64,000 nt of DNA. Origin: Hirudinaria manillensis. Lineage: Eukaryota > Annelida > Clitellata > Hirudinida > Hirudinidae. The stretch's first letter is position 1; every line of letters begins with the position of its first letter. Under the pieces are notes generated by a model. That model did no database searches, had not been told where the DNA came from, and saw only the letters and a list, made by a program, of their open reading frames with translations. Positions 46,332 through 58,037 of this stretch are shown one piece after another. The position numbers and the translations under genes were made by a program. Location of the stretch: assembly GCA_034509925.1 (NCBI GenBank), contig CM067526.1:4405501-4469500 (forward strand), given 5' to 3'.

Positions 46332-47411
46332 ATAAAATAAAAAAATAAAAACTTCGGATCATTGTATAGCAATTTGCAATTTTTTCCAATTTGTATGTTT
46401 AAAAAGTAAACTACCAGGTTTAACAATCACCAAGTGTGTTGAAGTTTTGGTGAGTTATGATTCTACAAACCACTGAATACCAACAACATTATAGGGATAA
46501 GGCAGCTCTCATAGAGCTTGAGATGAATTGCTCTCGTTGAATATCCAGCGAGGATTTATTCCCTACTTCAATTTTTAGCGCCTCTAGTTTAGGGGGTGGA
46601 TGTTCGACATCGAAGGGAATCGCTTCCATCGAGACGAAGGATCTCTTTATTCGAGTGTTCCAAATAATTATCTGGCCTTTCCGGGATTTCGTCTTATGGA
46701 GAATAGTTAATAGAAAAAGGCCCCATTAAGACAAACTTGAGGCTTGTTGTTATTCAAATTCGCATTTAAGGTTCAGTTCAGGGTTAAGGAAAGATCTTCA
46801 ACTATTCATAAAGTAATACTATTACATGCATTGAAAGAATTTATTTAGTCCAACCAACAATAGGGAATATGTGGTGTTGACCTTCGATTGAACAAACAAT
46901 AGATTCAAATTCAGCTATAAACGCATTTCAACAACTATAGGGTCCATCAAGCTAATTGTTGGTGTATGACAACCACTAGGCGTCCATGGGATTAATTAAT
47001 ATATGAATCATGTCGGACCATAGAGCGTAAATTGTCACCTGATTCTTACTTTCTCTGGAGTACTATGAAAGCATCAAAATAAGGTGGTTGCCTTAATGAA
47101 CTAAAAAGTCAAAAAAATCGATAAAAATATGACGTCAATAAACAATTAAAGGTTACTTGAATGCGAGTTATTTATTGATGTCTCAAGATGTTACCGCCTC
47201 TGATGAATATAGCAGCTATTAATGATTCATGAATTATTCATGAAGGACCTCTTCATTTGCTGTGAACGCGACTCTGCTACCTCGCGCTCGTAAAATCCTC
47301 CGATCGGGCGTTTGAGAAAGTGGAACCGTTTGGTAGTAAAGGAATTTCGACTCAGATCTGTCGTCTCTTCCGTGTTTGTTTTTTGAAGTTTTGGGATTCT
47401 GAATCAGAAAC
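46332..47411. other. Intergenic region upstream of SPTSSA
   Basis: No coding frame supported. It contains one TGACGTCA palindrome (47130-47137) about 280 bp upstream of the SPTSSA start codon, which could be a CRE of that gene's promoter. Confidence 0.5.
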
Positions 47412-47712
47412 ATGGGTTTTGGCACGAGAGTTTCAGACTTTGTCGAGTTTTGGTACTACCAGTACCTGCTCGTAACGGCCTTGTACATGTTGGAATCCTG
47501 GGAAAGGGCCGTATTCAGTGAGTGTTCATGTGATTGATAGAACATGAATGATAATTTAATTGACTATTCAATGAAATAATTCAGATTGTTTTTTGGTCGT
47601 CTTCATCGCGCTGGCCTCTTGCACAGCTTACATATACCTTCCTGGACATCTAGTTATGCTGGGCAATTTTTTCAGCTACCTTCTTGGATTCTCAAGTCAT
47701 GACTTGCTTTAG
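47412..47712 (+). CDS. SPTSSA: Serine palmitoyltransferase small subunit
   Basis: Small ER-membrane activator of serine palmitoyltransferase, the first step of sphingolipid synthesis; in vertebrates the small subunit also sets acyl-CoA chain preference. Two exons, 47412-47517 and 47585-47712, join in phase 1 (TTCA|GTGAGT ... TTCAG|AT) to give 77 residues; the human A/B subunits are about 71-76. The segment FWYYQYLLVTALYMLESWER is almost identical to human SPTSSA (FYYQYLLVTALYMLEPWER). A second hydrophobic stretch follows (CFLVVFIALASCTAYIYLPG). A or B type cannot be told confidently; the symbol is by closest similarity. Neither exon reaches 60 codons alone in this frame, so it is easily missed by ORF scans. 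Confidence 0.93.
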
Positions 47713-49976
47713 TAAATCGCACGATTTAAGTGACACCACAAATGCTCAGTGGAGCCACGTAGTAAAGTTGTGCTTTTCTTAACTGTAGATAGCAACATTA
47801 TTTAAGATAAATTCGTGGAGCTTGGCTGCAGTATTCGGTCATTTTCTGTTTTGAGTGTTTTAGCTACACTTTGTTCATCTTAAAAGTTGTTGATCATTCA
47901 GTCAGTTTTCAAGCTACACTTCAGTGATGTTTTCAGAGTTGAATATCTAATTTTGTTGAGGTGATTTGTAAAAATTTCAATGCTACAAAAATGTGAGAAT
48001 GATTCTTGATTTGTTTTGTTTCAGAGAGAAAATGTTTTATTTGTACACTTGTGAATGTTGCTTCATCATTCTATTTATTAATATTCATGCAACATAAAAT
48101 GTGAAATTGCCTATATCATTATGAAATGGTAATTGTTTCATGTATTGGTGTAATTAGAGCAAAATTGTGCATTGAGGAACACGCCTTACTATTTTTGCTG
48201 TGGGAGTTCATTCCCCATGTTTGTTAGGACAACTAGGGTTTTTTTTTGCAGAATTGGAAGTGCTTGGCTTGATGTTTATTCATTCCTTCAATCAAAGTCA
48301 AAATCTATTTTTGTGATATATGCCATCAACGATGTAATTCTGTTGGTATGGTAGCCATAAAATTAAAGACTTGGTTGAATCTGAAGTGCTCTTTGGGATG
48401 CCTTGTGATTATATTTTTATCTGATACTAAAACAAAGTCATCATCTCAAACACCTGTTGATGAAATCATGGACTCAGAATGTAATGTGCTTCAAACCGAT
48501 TTTCATGAATTTGAAGAGCAATAAATTCACTTTTAGTTCTGTGAATTTCTAGCTCTAATGTTATTGAAAAGGTTTGGTTGGTGTTCGTAATAAAAATGGA
48601 ATGTCACACTTCACCCTTCATTTAGGCATTTAAATAAAACTGTACCTAATAGTTATCTTGATTTCTGACTGATTGTTTGTTCATGTCACAATGTGTTTTA
48701 GGAATATTCTTGAAAGTTACTTTGCATTCCTTGATCAGACAGATATAGGATGCCAACATTGACTAGCATAATGCTCAACAATTTCAATGCTTTTCTTGGG
48801 AAGATCTCAGCAAGTTACTACTGCATTTCATTTCAGTTAAGTGATTACTCAGCAATTACAATAAAAGATTTACAAAGAGTTCTTTGAAAAGGACTTCTAG
48901 CAAAAGATCATTAGCTCTAGTTGTCTTTGAATAACATGATTGTTGCCTGCTTTGGTGTGTAGATTAGTACTCTGCTGTCACAAGCTTGACTAAAACACTG
49001 CAAATCCTATTAAAGACCACTATGAGTGGTACTAAGCAAATCATTTTAAACTTGTGCTGGTGATATTTCATTTAAAAATCTAAACAGTTCGGCACCACAA
49101 CTAATGAGTTGTTGTATTCGGATCAAATAGCACATATCAGTGTTTTGATTGTGAACTTCCCCAAATATTTAGTCAGGGCTGATAATTTCCCAAGAGTTCT
49201 GATTCAGGAAGTCAAGCAGGATGTTAGTGTTGGGTATTGAATGAAACTTGTCAGTGCCTTTTATGGATATAAAACAGATCTGGCAAAAGCAAGAGGGAAC
49301 AACTTGAAACGAAATAAATTTGCATAAAATGTTAGCCATTTTAAGCAGGTTTGCAAACCCTTTAAAGATCTTGCTTTAGCACCCCACACAAATGAGCTTA
49401 GCAGCCACTTATTGTACCAACACTTGAATCATTGGGCCTGCTTTTTAAAGATCAAGGTTTTCCAACAGAAACCTCCAAGTACTTAAAACAAAATTGCTGA
49501 CCATCGGGCTTCAGGTTGCCTCCACATCAAGTGCGTCTCCACACACTTCAAATCCAGCTGTCCAAGTTCAGAAATTCTAATCCCCTATAAAATCTCCACA
49601 TGACTAGAAATCACTTCCTATGCTGAGTAATATCATAGCAGCCATTCCAAAATTATTTTGGTTGAAGCACACATTAAGCCAGTCACCAATCATGAATGGT
49701 AAGGGTCAGCCCAACAACCACAAGAGAAACTTTTTTAAACTATTTAAACTTGAGTACAAACCAAACCCAATACAAAAAAAAGATATTATTTCACAACCGA
49801 GACAACTTACATTAATAGCACTTTATGCAAGCAAATGAACGTTTTCAGACAAGATGATAGCATCACACAAATCTTCTGAACATGAAACACCAAAGTAAAA
49901 ATTAGAAAAGGACTTTTCCAACATGGATCCTTAACGACATGAGAAACTCTCCCACTCAGAATGCAGTCTCCTGCAG
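47713..49976. other. 3' flanks of convergent genes SPTSSA and CCT6
   Basis: The two genes converge here. The region holds the SPTSSA 3'UTR and about 1.4 kb of less AT-rich DNA in which I see no coding signal and no repeat. Confidence 0.5.
48520..48525 (+). terminator. Candidate poly(A) signal of SPTSSA
   Basis: AATAAA about 800 bp after the stop. A weaker ATTAAA at 48362 and another AATAAA near 48590 are alternatives. Confidence 0.35.
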
Positions 49977-52900
49977 TTAACCCTTGAGTGAGGACATTCC
50001 AGCCCTCATCATTTCATCAACTAGCAACAGGTTGGTGGCAATGACAGTGCTGAAAGATTAAAAATAAATGAATGTTTGATAACAATCACTGATGATTAAT
50101 TACTAAAGTTAATAGGTTAGTGCCATTTTATAAAAAAAAAAAAACATTCAACAAAATCTATTAATCAAAACAGATTGCAAACCATGAGTGCAGGATCTGC
50201 CTCTTAACCCTGTAGTTGTCCAAAATTCCTTCATTGAGGGGAATCAAAGGCTCTCCTATTAGGAAATAAAGCATAAGTCAAAACACGACACATGATGATG
50301 CAACATGCAACACATGAGAATTTTAAAAAAACCACAAGGTGCATTGACAAAGAGACACCGACCAGTGTTGATGTCGATCCCAACTGGTTGCTTGGCAGAA
50401 AAGTACTCCTCTTGAACTTTGACAATGGTTTCTTGCTGGTCAAAGCCAGAGTTTTGTGCCAAGACCTTGGGAATGACTAGAAGTGCTTCAGCATAGGCTT
50501 GCACTCCTAAAAAAAACAATGAAACGTAATCTTCCACCTACAATTCATTAATCATAAAATAGTAGCAATTAAAAACAACTTCTCATTACCTAGCCTGGCT
50601 CTACCCTTCACTTCAAGCTTGTACTTATTAAGTTCATCGCTGGCAGCTATCTCAAAAGCACCTGCACCAGGCACAACACAGCCTGGAAAAATAAATAATA
50701 TGCTAAGTAAGAATTAATGATAAGAAAGTAATAACACTTAGCAAAGTTAGAGTTGCAAGAGATATCAGCCACAAAAGAACAGTTGGCGGACATACCATCC
50801 TCGATGGCATTTTTGACTGCCCTCAGACCATCATGAAGAGCATCTTTCATCTGAATGATGGTGTGCTTGTTTGGTCCCTTGAGCACAATTGTTACAGACT
50901 GTGGATTGGCACACTCCTCAACAAACGTGTATTTTTCCTCACCCTAAGTAGACATCAGGTTTATTAAAAAATAATAAATTTCAAAAGACTTAGAATTTCT
51001 TCAAAGTAAAAAAAATTTAAATCAATGCATCTCCAGTGGTAACTGTTAAAGCAAGAGTTAAAAGTTGGCAAAACATTTACTGACCAGAACGTGTTCATAC
51101 ACGAGTCCAGCATAACCCAGGCAATCAGGCTTGAGGTCTTCGACGGAATTCATTGGAGAACCACCGCATGCAAGTGGAATCCTTTCCATGTTCCTGCGCT
51201 TTGCTCTCCTCAGAGCAAGGATTCCGTTCTTGGCCAACATATCGAGTGAAAGGGGATCGATACCCTGGGAATGAAAAGTTAGTTGCATCATTTGCATTGT
51301 TGCGTTGGTAGAGTAATGTACATTTAATGCAATTCATACCTTTTGATTGATCACAACAAATGACTTTTTGTTGTCCTTGGTGCAAACAGCATTCTTGAAA
51401 TCAATGATCTTCTGAACCTTCTGGTTGGTGAAAGCTCTCTCAGCCTGCACGAGCTTCTCACGCTCACTGGCACTCTTGTAGAAGAAACCAGAGTTGACTT
51501 CCCTGATAAAAAGTTTAAGAACATAAGAATGTGACAAGAATACTTGAGAAAAAAACATTGCAAAGAAGAGATACATAAAAGTAGCTATTTCTCAATTATT
51601 TCTCCAACGTTCATCACTTACGTCTTCTCATACTCCAAGGAGACATTCAGCGTGAGGATGTAGGCATTTTCAAGTCTTTTTGGCATATCTGGATGTCTTC
51701 CACCATGATCCATGACAATTCCCTTGATGAACCTGTCTCACCAATCATAACCAAGCATAAGAAAATTAATATTATCATTTGAAGGGATGAATTCACTAAC
51801 ATGGTATCCATATCAGTCTTGTGTTGCATCTCCATGATTTCAATCATATGCAAATCAATTGGTTCGCCTTTCTTCTCAATGGACCTCACAGCATTGACCA
51901 CATGCTACAAAAACACAAAATACTATTTTTAAAAAATACAAAAGTAGATTATTATAATACCATACCATTACCAAAAACAAAAGCATTAGTACTACTAGGA
52001 GCAATTATGCATTTGCCAAACACGTACCTCTGTCAAGAGATCGGCAAGATCCGGATGCACTTTGGTTCTCAAAGAGGTTCTGGAGACACTGACGAGAGTA
52101 TCGTGATCTATCTCCTTTGTTACTTTCATGTTTTCCAGAACCTTGAATTTTGAGGGGAAAATTAGAAGTGGTTCAGATTTTAAAACAGAATACAAAGGTT
52201 AGCAAACCTCCAAGGCCTTGTTTTTGGCCAAGTCAAAACCTTCTGCTACAACTCGTGGGTGAAGGCCCTTTAGGAAAATTAACAAATATTATTAACTGAT
52301 TAAATTATCATGTGTTCAAAGCAGAGCCCAGCAAACCATTTTTTTACAAACAGACCTCTAAATTTTATGAGTTCTAAATCTTAAGGATTATTAAGTCAAA
52401 ATTTCAAAACAATCTTCAAGTTTCATTTGAAGAAATGTTCACAATACCTCTGATATGTAAATATCAGCTTGCTTCAAGAGCTCCCCAATTATGAGGCAGT
52501 TAGAAGTGGTTCCATCTCCTGTGATGTCATCTTGTGCTGTGGCAACTTTCGCAATCAACGATGCAGTCGGATGCTGTATTTGCTAAAATACGTTTCAAAA
52601 GTTGATTACTACATAACCCTTTCGACAGCATGAGTTGTTGTGATTATAACGAAAACTTACCATTTCATGCAACAGCACATTTCCGTCTTTCGTAAGTTTA
52701 ATGTCTCCAGATCCAGACACAAGCCTTATAAAGCGGAAATATGAAATTCGTTTCAGTGAGCAAAAATAACGTCGAAAACAAAAACTACACTACAAAATCA
52801 AGGAAATTTCCTACAACATATCAAAACTTGCTATTGTCTACAGTTTTACGAGAAGATATAAATCACGTGGAAACTGATACGATCAAACTTAACTTACATT

Positions 52901-53034
52901 TTCATGGTGCCTTTTGGACCAAGATTAGATTTTAAGACATCCTGCAAACCCTTAGCGGCAGCGATATTGATGGCTAAAGCCTGACCGGCTCTGGCGACTT
53001 CAGCTTTGGGATTCAGCACTTTCACGGCAGCCAT
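49977..53034 (-). CDS. CCT6: T-complex protein 1 subunit zeta
   Basis: Subunit of the cytosolic group II chaperonin TRiC/CCT, which folds actin, tubulin and other proteins in an ATP cycle. Fourteen exons: 53034-52898, 52724-52661, 52582-52448, 52267-52208, 52141-52028, 51904-51801, 51732-51622, 51502-51340, 51264-51085, 50943-50796, 50682-50590, 50506-50363, 50255-50183, 50049-49977; phases fit throughout, 532 aa against 531 in human CCT6A. Conserved segments: [38 protein letters not shown], the nucleotide-binding [51 protein letters not shown] and the GAGA-type [11 protein letters not shown]. The N-terminal ATG matches the family start. It lies downstream of the DUR3-like gene on the same strand. 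Confidence 0.98.
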
Positions 53035-53550
53035 TTTCAAACAGAACCAGGGAGAACTATGAGAACTAGCTTAAAAGTAAACGATTGGCCGGTAATTAAG
53101 AAAAGCTTCTAGAACGTTTGATTATAGATTAAAAATTCTTATCGATCTAAAAAAAATTAAGAGAATTGTTAATGCATTTATAGTTTGGTTTAATTAAATA
53201 ATTAAAAATTTGCAATTTAAGTCGATTGCCTTGCAGAGAGAAATCATTTAAATTGTGAAATTATTTAACTACTTAAAGCTCAATTTTCAGTGACTCAAAT
53301 TTAATAAATAACGGTGGTATGGCTCTTGCTTAAAAATAACATTTATAAATTGCTTAACCATACTGTATTAAATTTCCTGTTCACTGCAAACAAAGCATTC
53401 TTTCTGCACATTACGAAGTTGATGCTAGTGAAGTTTGCCTGGAGTTTCTCCAACGCAGATATCCGAAAAACAAAATTAATTGTGCTGTTTTATCGACCAA
53501 CCAAATACAAACTTTAACACCAACTTTTGAAACAAACGGGAAGCGACAAT

Positions 53551-53556
53551 TTTATT
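53551..53556 (-). terminator. Poly(A) signal of the DUR3-like gene
   Basis: AATAAA on the minus strand about 100 bp after the transporter's stop and about 515 bp before the CCT6 start codon. This limits the CCT6 promoter to a short interval. Confidence 0.6.
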
Positions 53557-53657
53557 TCTCTTAACTAACACGACTTTATCAACAAAGAAACTGTGAATTG
53601 AAAATGCAATAGCAAATCAGAATAAACAAGATCGAAATCCACAAGAAACTGTCAGGC

Positions 53658-56600
53658 CTATAGTTTGACTGCTTCGCCTTCAGCCTCATTCGGTAGATGT
53701 CCAACGGGTCTGTTCTCGGACTCAACTTGGCCAGATTTGTCCTCGTAATCGTTGTCGGAAGGCAGGTGATCTAGAAACATTAAAATATCTTGTATTGCGA
53801 CTGTGTGTGACTACAGCAACGATGTAATCTCTGATAAACAGAACTTTGCTAATTTTTGAATATCAACTAATTTGTGATATATGGGAACCATTAATTTAAT
53901 TAATATTCAATTTAAGTAATTCTCACGAAATAAAGCAAAATCGCTACCATGTTCGGACAAGCGAATTCTCGCACCTTCACAATTCCACTTCTTTGCGTAG
54001 CTGAAGTTACATCTCCATCCTTTTTCTCCAGACTCATACTTTCCATCCAATTGTTTCTTCACCAAGTGCGCATAACGACATTTCCAAGCAGAATATTTCT
54101 TCGCTGCTCTCCATAACGTCACCGCTTCATAAATCAGAGGGAAAACAATGAGATACAGTGGTGCCAAAAAAGATCCGACGCAAATCGGTATCTTCCAGAA
54201 GTCCATCAACACATGAGTAGGAATGTATCCGGTAAGGAGAATCATGACTGGCCAAGCGAAGAGCAGAATCATAGTTAAAGCACATGAAATGCATTGGCTA
54301 GTAGTTTCCATTGAGCTGTACTTATCGCTCAGAGCATCGAGCAAAGTTGTGTACGGGAGTGTTTCGTTGCGGGAGGGCACTCCCAAGTCCTTGGCATAAA
54401 GATGATGCCAGGATATCAAAGGGCTGTCAATGGCCAGAGTCCGAGACCAGACGGATTCGTCAGAGTCTTGAAATTCGCCTGCATTCATCTGGACGTCGTA
54501 CCGTCGGACTAGTGAAGTGTCATTCTTCTTCGTTGGAGCTTGTCTGCCTTGAATGTCATCCGGTTTGCAATAACTAACAATGATGGTCGATAAGGCCCCG
54601 ACTAACACGCCCACAAACTGAACGACCAGTGCTATGTCAGGCGCGGTGCCAGTTACTAATACATCATTCCAACTGCCAGAATATAGAAAGGACAACAACG
54701 CCCACGAGGCAAACGATACCAGTAGCCCAATCAGGACGCCGAAAAACATGCCAAAAGCAGAAGTCTTGCTCCAGTAGAATGTAAGGAAAATTGGTATCAG
54801 ACTGGATCCACACACCACCTCGGTCAATAGGAAGATCCACGAGGAGTTCAATTTGCACGTATAAAAAACCGCTGAAAGGCCGGCAATGACAAACGAAAAG
54901 CAAAAGATGGACACGTTCTTCATTCGAAAGTCATAATTCTGCCTCTCGAGGTACAAGTCGAGAAGTGTGACTTTCCTTTCGACGTTTTCCCGCTTTATCG
55001 TTACTGGATTCAGCTTGAAAGACTTGCCTCTTTTCCTCGGAGATCTGAGTTCCCCTTCCTCCAAATTTAATGTCGTTTCTTCGTCAACTTCAGCCTCCGG
55101 AATTTCTCGGTCTTTTTGCAGATGGTTAAATTCTTTTTGAGGAGAGGAATTTACATGGAAAATTGGTTTGAAATATGTAATGCCGATGTCATAGACAACA
55201 ATCGAGGCAATGGATAAGAGTTGTGGAACCATGCAAGCCAGGTAGAGGAATACGGCCAAACAAAAGATTATGTAATCTCCAATTTTTCCGATGAGGAGGT
55301 GAGAAGCATAGGCCGGCAAAAAAAGGTCTGAAAATTGAAATAAATATAATAAAATAGCATTTAAATTCTATAAATATTGACTAAAAACTTCACATAAAAG
55401 AATTTCAGTCCTTGCGACGATAAACTCTGACTACATCGACTTACCATCGACTAATTCCATTGAATTCAGTTTTGGTTTTACCAGCTGTTCCAGACTTTCA
55501 CGAGTCCAGAGAAGGCTGGAACCAGAAAGAAGAACAGTAACTCCGAAGATGAAGGACATGGAAAAAGTCAAGAGGAACCAGCAAATGCCTCCAAAGAAAT
55601 GACTCTTAACGTTCGTACTGGGCTTTGAAGCGACGGCACTCATCCAAAAGGATTGATCCAAGACTGTGACGGCGACACCACCTTTAGTTACAAATATTAA
55701 TTCTAATTCTGATTCTATTAAGTCTCACTTTATTAGAAACGTAGATAATTAGTTAAACTGAAGCAACAAAATGAGTACCAATCAGTCTTAGGACGGATTG
55801 CATTATCGTTGTACTGAGTTGAGACGGCATCACGGAACCAAAGTTTGGTCCAGCTTCTGGATTTGAAAATGTAAGCAACTTTTGAAATCAAATAGATAAA
55901 GAAGATTTAATTATCATACTTTATTTCCAGATTCTTGAACATATTTGCTAAATAATATGCATTGTTAACCTTTACTATCAATTATTAATAGCAAGATCAA
56001 TAAGGCATTAATCTTCATAAGTTCATCAAATTTAAAATTATTTATTAAACTTATTAACTTAAATGATTAATTAAATCCCTCGCTAATCTGAACAATGCCA
56101 AGTTTCGTAATTGGTTATCGTTCATAACATTGTTATGATTACATATTAATTGTCACTCAGTCAAACTTTAAAGACTCAACAGTCCCCACCATTAGTAATA
56201 GGCTTGGAAAAATCAGAAAGCTGCTCCTTCTGGAAAATAAAACTCCAGAGATAGAGGACAACTGCCGAGGAGGTGAAAGCACAGACGCAGTAAGAGAAGT
56301 AAATCGATCCCCCGAGGCCCGACAGAATGGCACTGAGGCCTGCCACTGACATCAAGTAGAAGCTCATCCAGTAACTCTCTACGTCTGGAGAATTATTTAA
56401 CTTTGAAATTCAATTACTAATCAATTATTTGATTTATCGGCTGAGATAAGGGTTGCTGTAATGAAACTAAGAATGCTTTCTTAGCGAAAGAATTTTAAAT
56501 AAAAAATAAACCACTGCGATCAATTTTAAAAATAAATAAAATATATTTGTAATGCCTTCATGATTGTGTAAACCTCGGGTTATAACAGTATGATTAGAAT

Positions 56601-57796
56601 TTACAAATATAATAGTAATGCTTTTAGTGTACTCGTGCCAAATTACGGATACAAGAAGTATGAGTCACCTTGACACAACGAGGTTGTGATGGCGGTTGTT
56701 TCGAGGAGAAGCAGACTTCCAATGAGGACGTTGACAAGCAGTGACATGTTGACCATGAGGATGTGACAGCAAGATCCAAATCTGGTCTTTATCACCTGGT
56801 CCGATGACAGTTCAATTATAAATTGAAAAGCGACATATATTTTCGAGGTAATATATTATTAATTAGAGCAATTTATAGATACAAATATGATTAATAATTT
56901 TCCCCGTCATCGTGCCTGTAAGAATGTCTTGGCTCCCGGTGCAATGATTCTTATCCTGAAAGCAAGCATCGTGGATACGAAGATTGGAATGCAGCCAGAG
57001 AGGGAGTACCACATGTGACCAGCCAAATCTGCCTGCATGCAAATTCAACGTTAAGCGCACAAAATCAAAACTAAATGTTACGTTTAGTTTGCTTTGATTT
57101 CTAAACAAAGCAATTACCTAAACAATTACCCAGACATTAAAAGCAATAACGAATAAACTATGCAACAACCATTTTGAAGCTCGCTGTCGCAACAGAAAGC
57201 GTTCCGATCCGAAGCCATCTGGTGACGACGAAACAAGACATCAGGCCGAAATTTACGTCTCCGCCGGAGTCAAAGAATGTGTCAATGATGTGCCAGTCGA
57301 GGTAAATAGTGTTTCTAGGGTTAAAACAGGCAAATGGTCAACATTCATCGACATTCATGTTGATAAGACTCAAGGAAAAATTATTCAAAAATGAAATAAA
57401 GGCATTCAAACATTGAATTGTTAAAGTGAACCTGGTAAACCCGTAGAAGAGGGAAGCCAGGAAGCTGAAAAGGAACACGCAGAGGACGATTGACAAGCCC
57501 TGAGAACATGGAATAATGGGGTCCAAGTATCCTAGCCGGCGGATTCCTTGGGAGTCTAATTCCACATCCAAAGCTGAGGACCCCAAGTCGTTACTCGAGA
57601 CGGGTTTATCCAGATGTCCGTCATGGCCTTGCAGGTCAGACCGTTTTTCACTCGGAAGAAGTGCGTCTTCCATGCCTCTGTTGCCACCTCTTTCAATTTC
57701 AGAAAGGTTCTTATCATTCCCGAAACTTGAGAGTCCAAAAGCTGCATGCAACATGAAAACTTTGAAAGCCAACGACGAGCATATTCCAATGGCCAT
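53658..57796 (-). CDS. DUR3-like urea/proton (sodium:solute family) symporter
   Basis: Plasma-membrane transporter of the SSS family (LeuT fold), DUR3 branch, whose known members carry urea or polyamines. Exons: 57796-57432, 57314-57170, 57032-56916, 56795-56669, 56384-56190, 55856-55779, 55681-55445, 55327-53948, 53770-53658; phases fit, 918 aa. Plant and fungal DUR3 are about 690-740 aa, so this one has an extra acidic N-terminus and a long charged cytoplasmic loop (RSPRKRGKSFKLNP region). Diagnostic stretches: FDSGGDVNFGLMSCFVVTRW, APGAKTFLQ, VTVLDQSFWMSAVASKPS, GSSLIPIFLTFYWSKTSAFG and a terminal GYIPTHVLMDFW with its following membrane helix. Many hydrophobic helices are visible. Intron 3 (56915-56796) needs a GC donor (CAG|GCACGA). 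The first ATG is a choice; the N-terminus before residue ~90 is not family-conserved. Substrate is inferred. Confidence 0.88.
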
Positions 57797-58010
57797 TTTA
57801 AAGAAAGCTTCTTTAACTTAAGAATTGACGCTTGATATTTCTCGCAGAACGCTGTAAAACTTGAAATTTCGGCCTCTTAAAACGGTCCGACTGTCGTAGA
57901 TGAAGACTATCGTTTAAACCAATCCTTCACAACACAAAATGCAACGCAGTCGGTATTTCGCTTTGAAATCGAAGGATTGGCCAAATCACCCAATGATTGG
58001 AACAAACACT

Positions 58011-58016
58011 TTTATT
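58011..58016 (-). terminator. Poly(A) signal of ASCC1
   Basis: AATAAA on the minus strand 22 bp after the ASCC1 stop, about 215 bp before the start codon of the next gene. This implies a very short 3'UTR. Confidence 0.6.
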
Positions 58017-58037
58017 TTGAACAAACCACATATTAGC

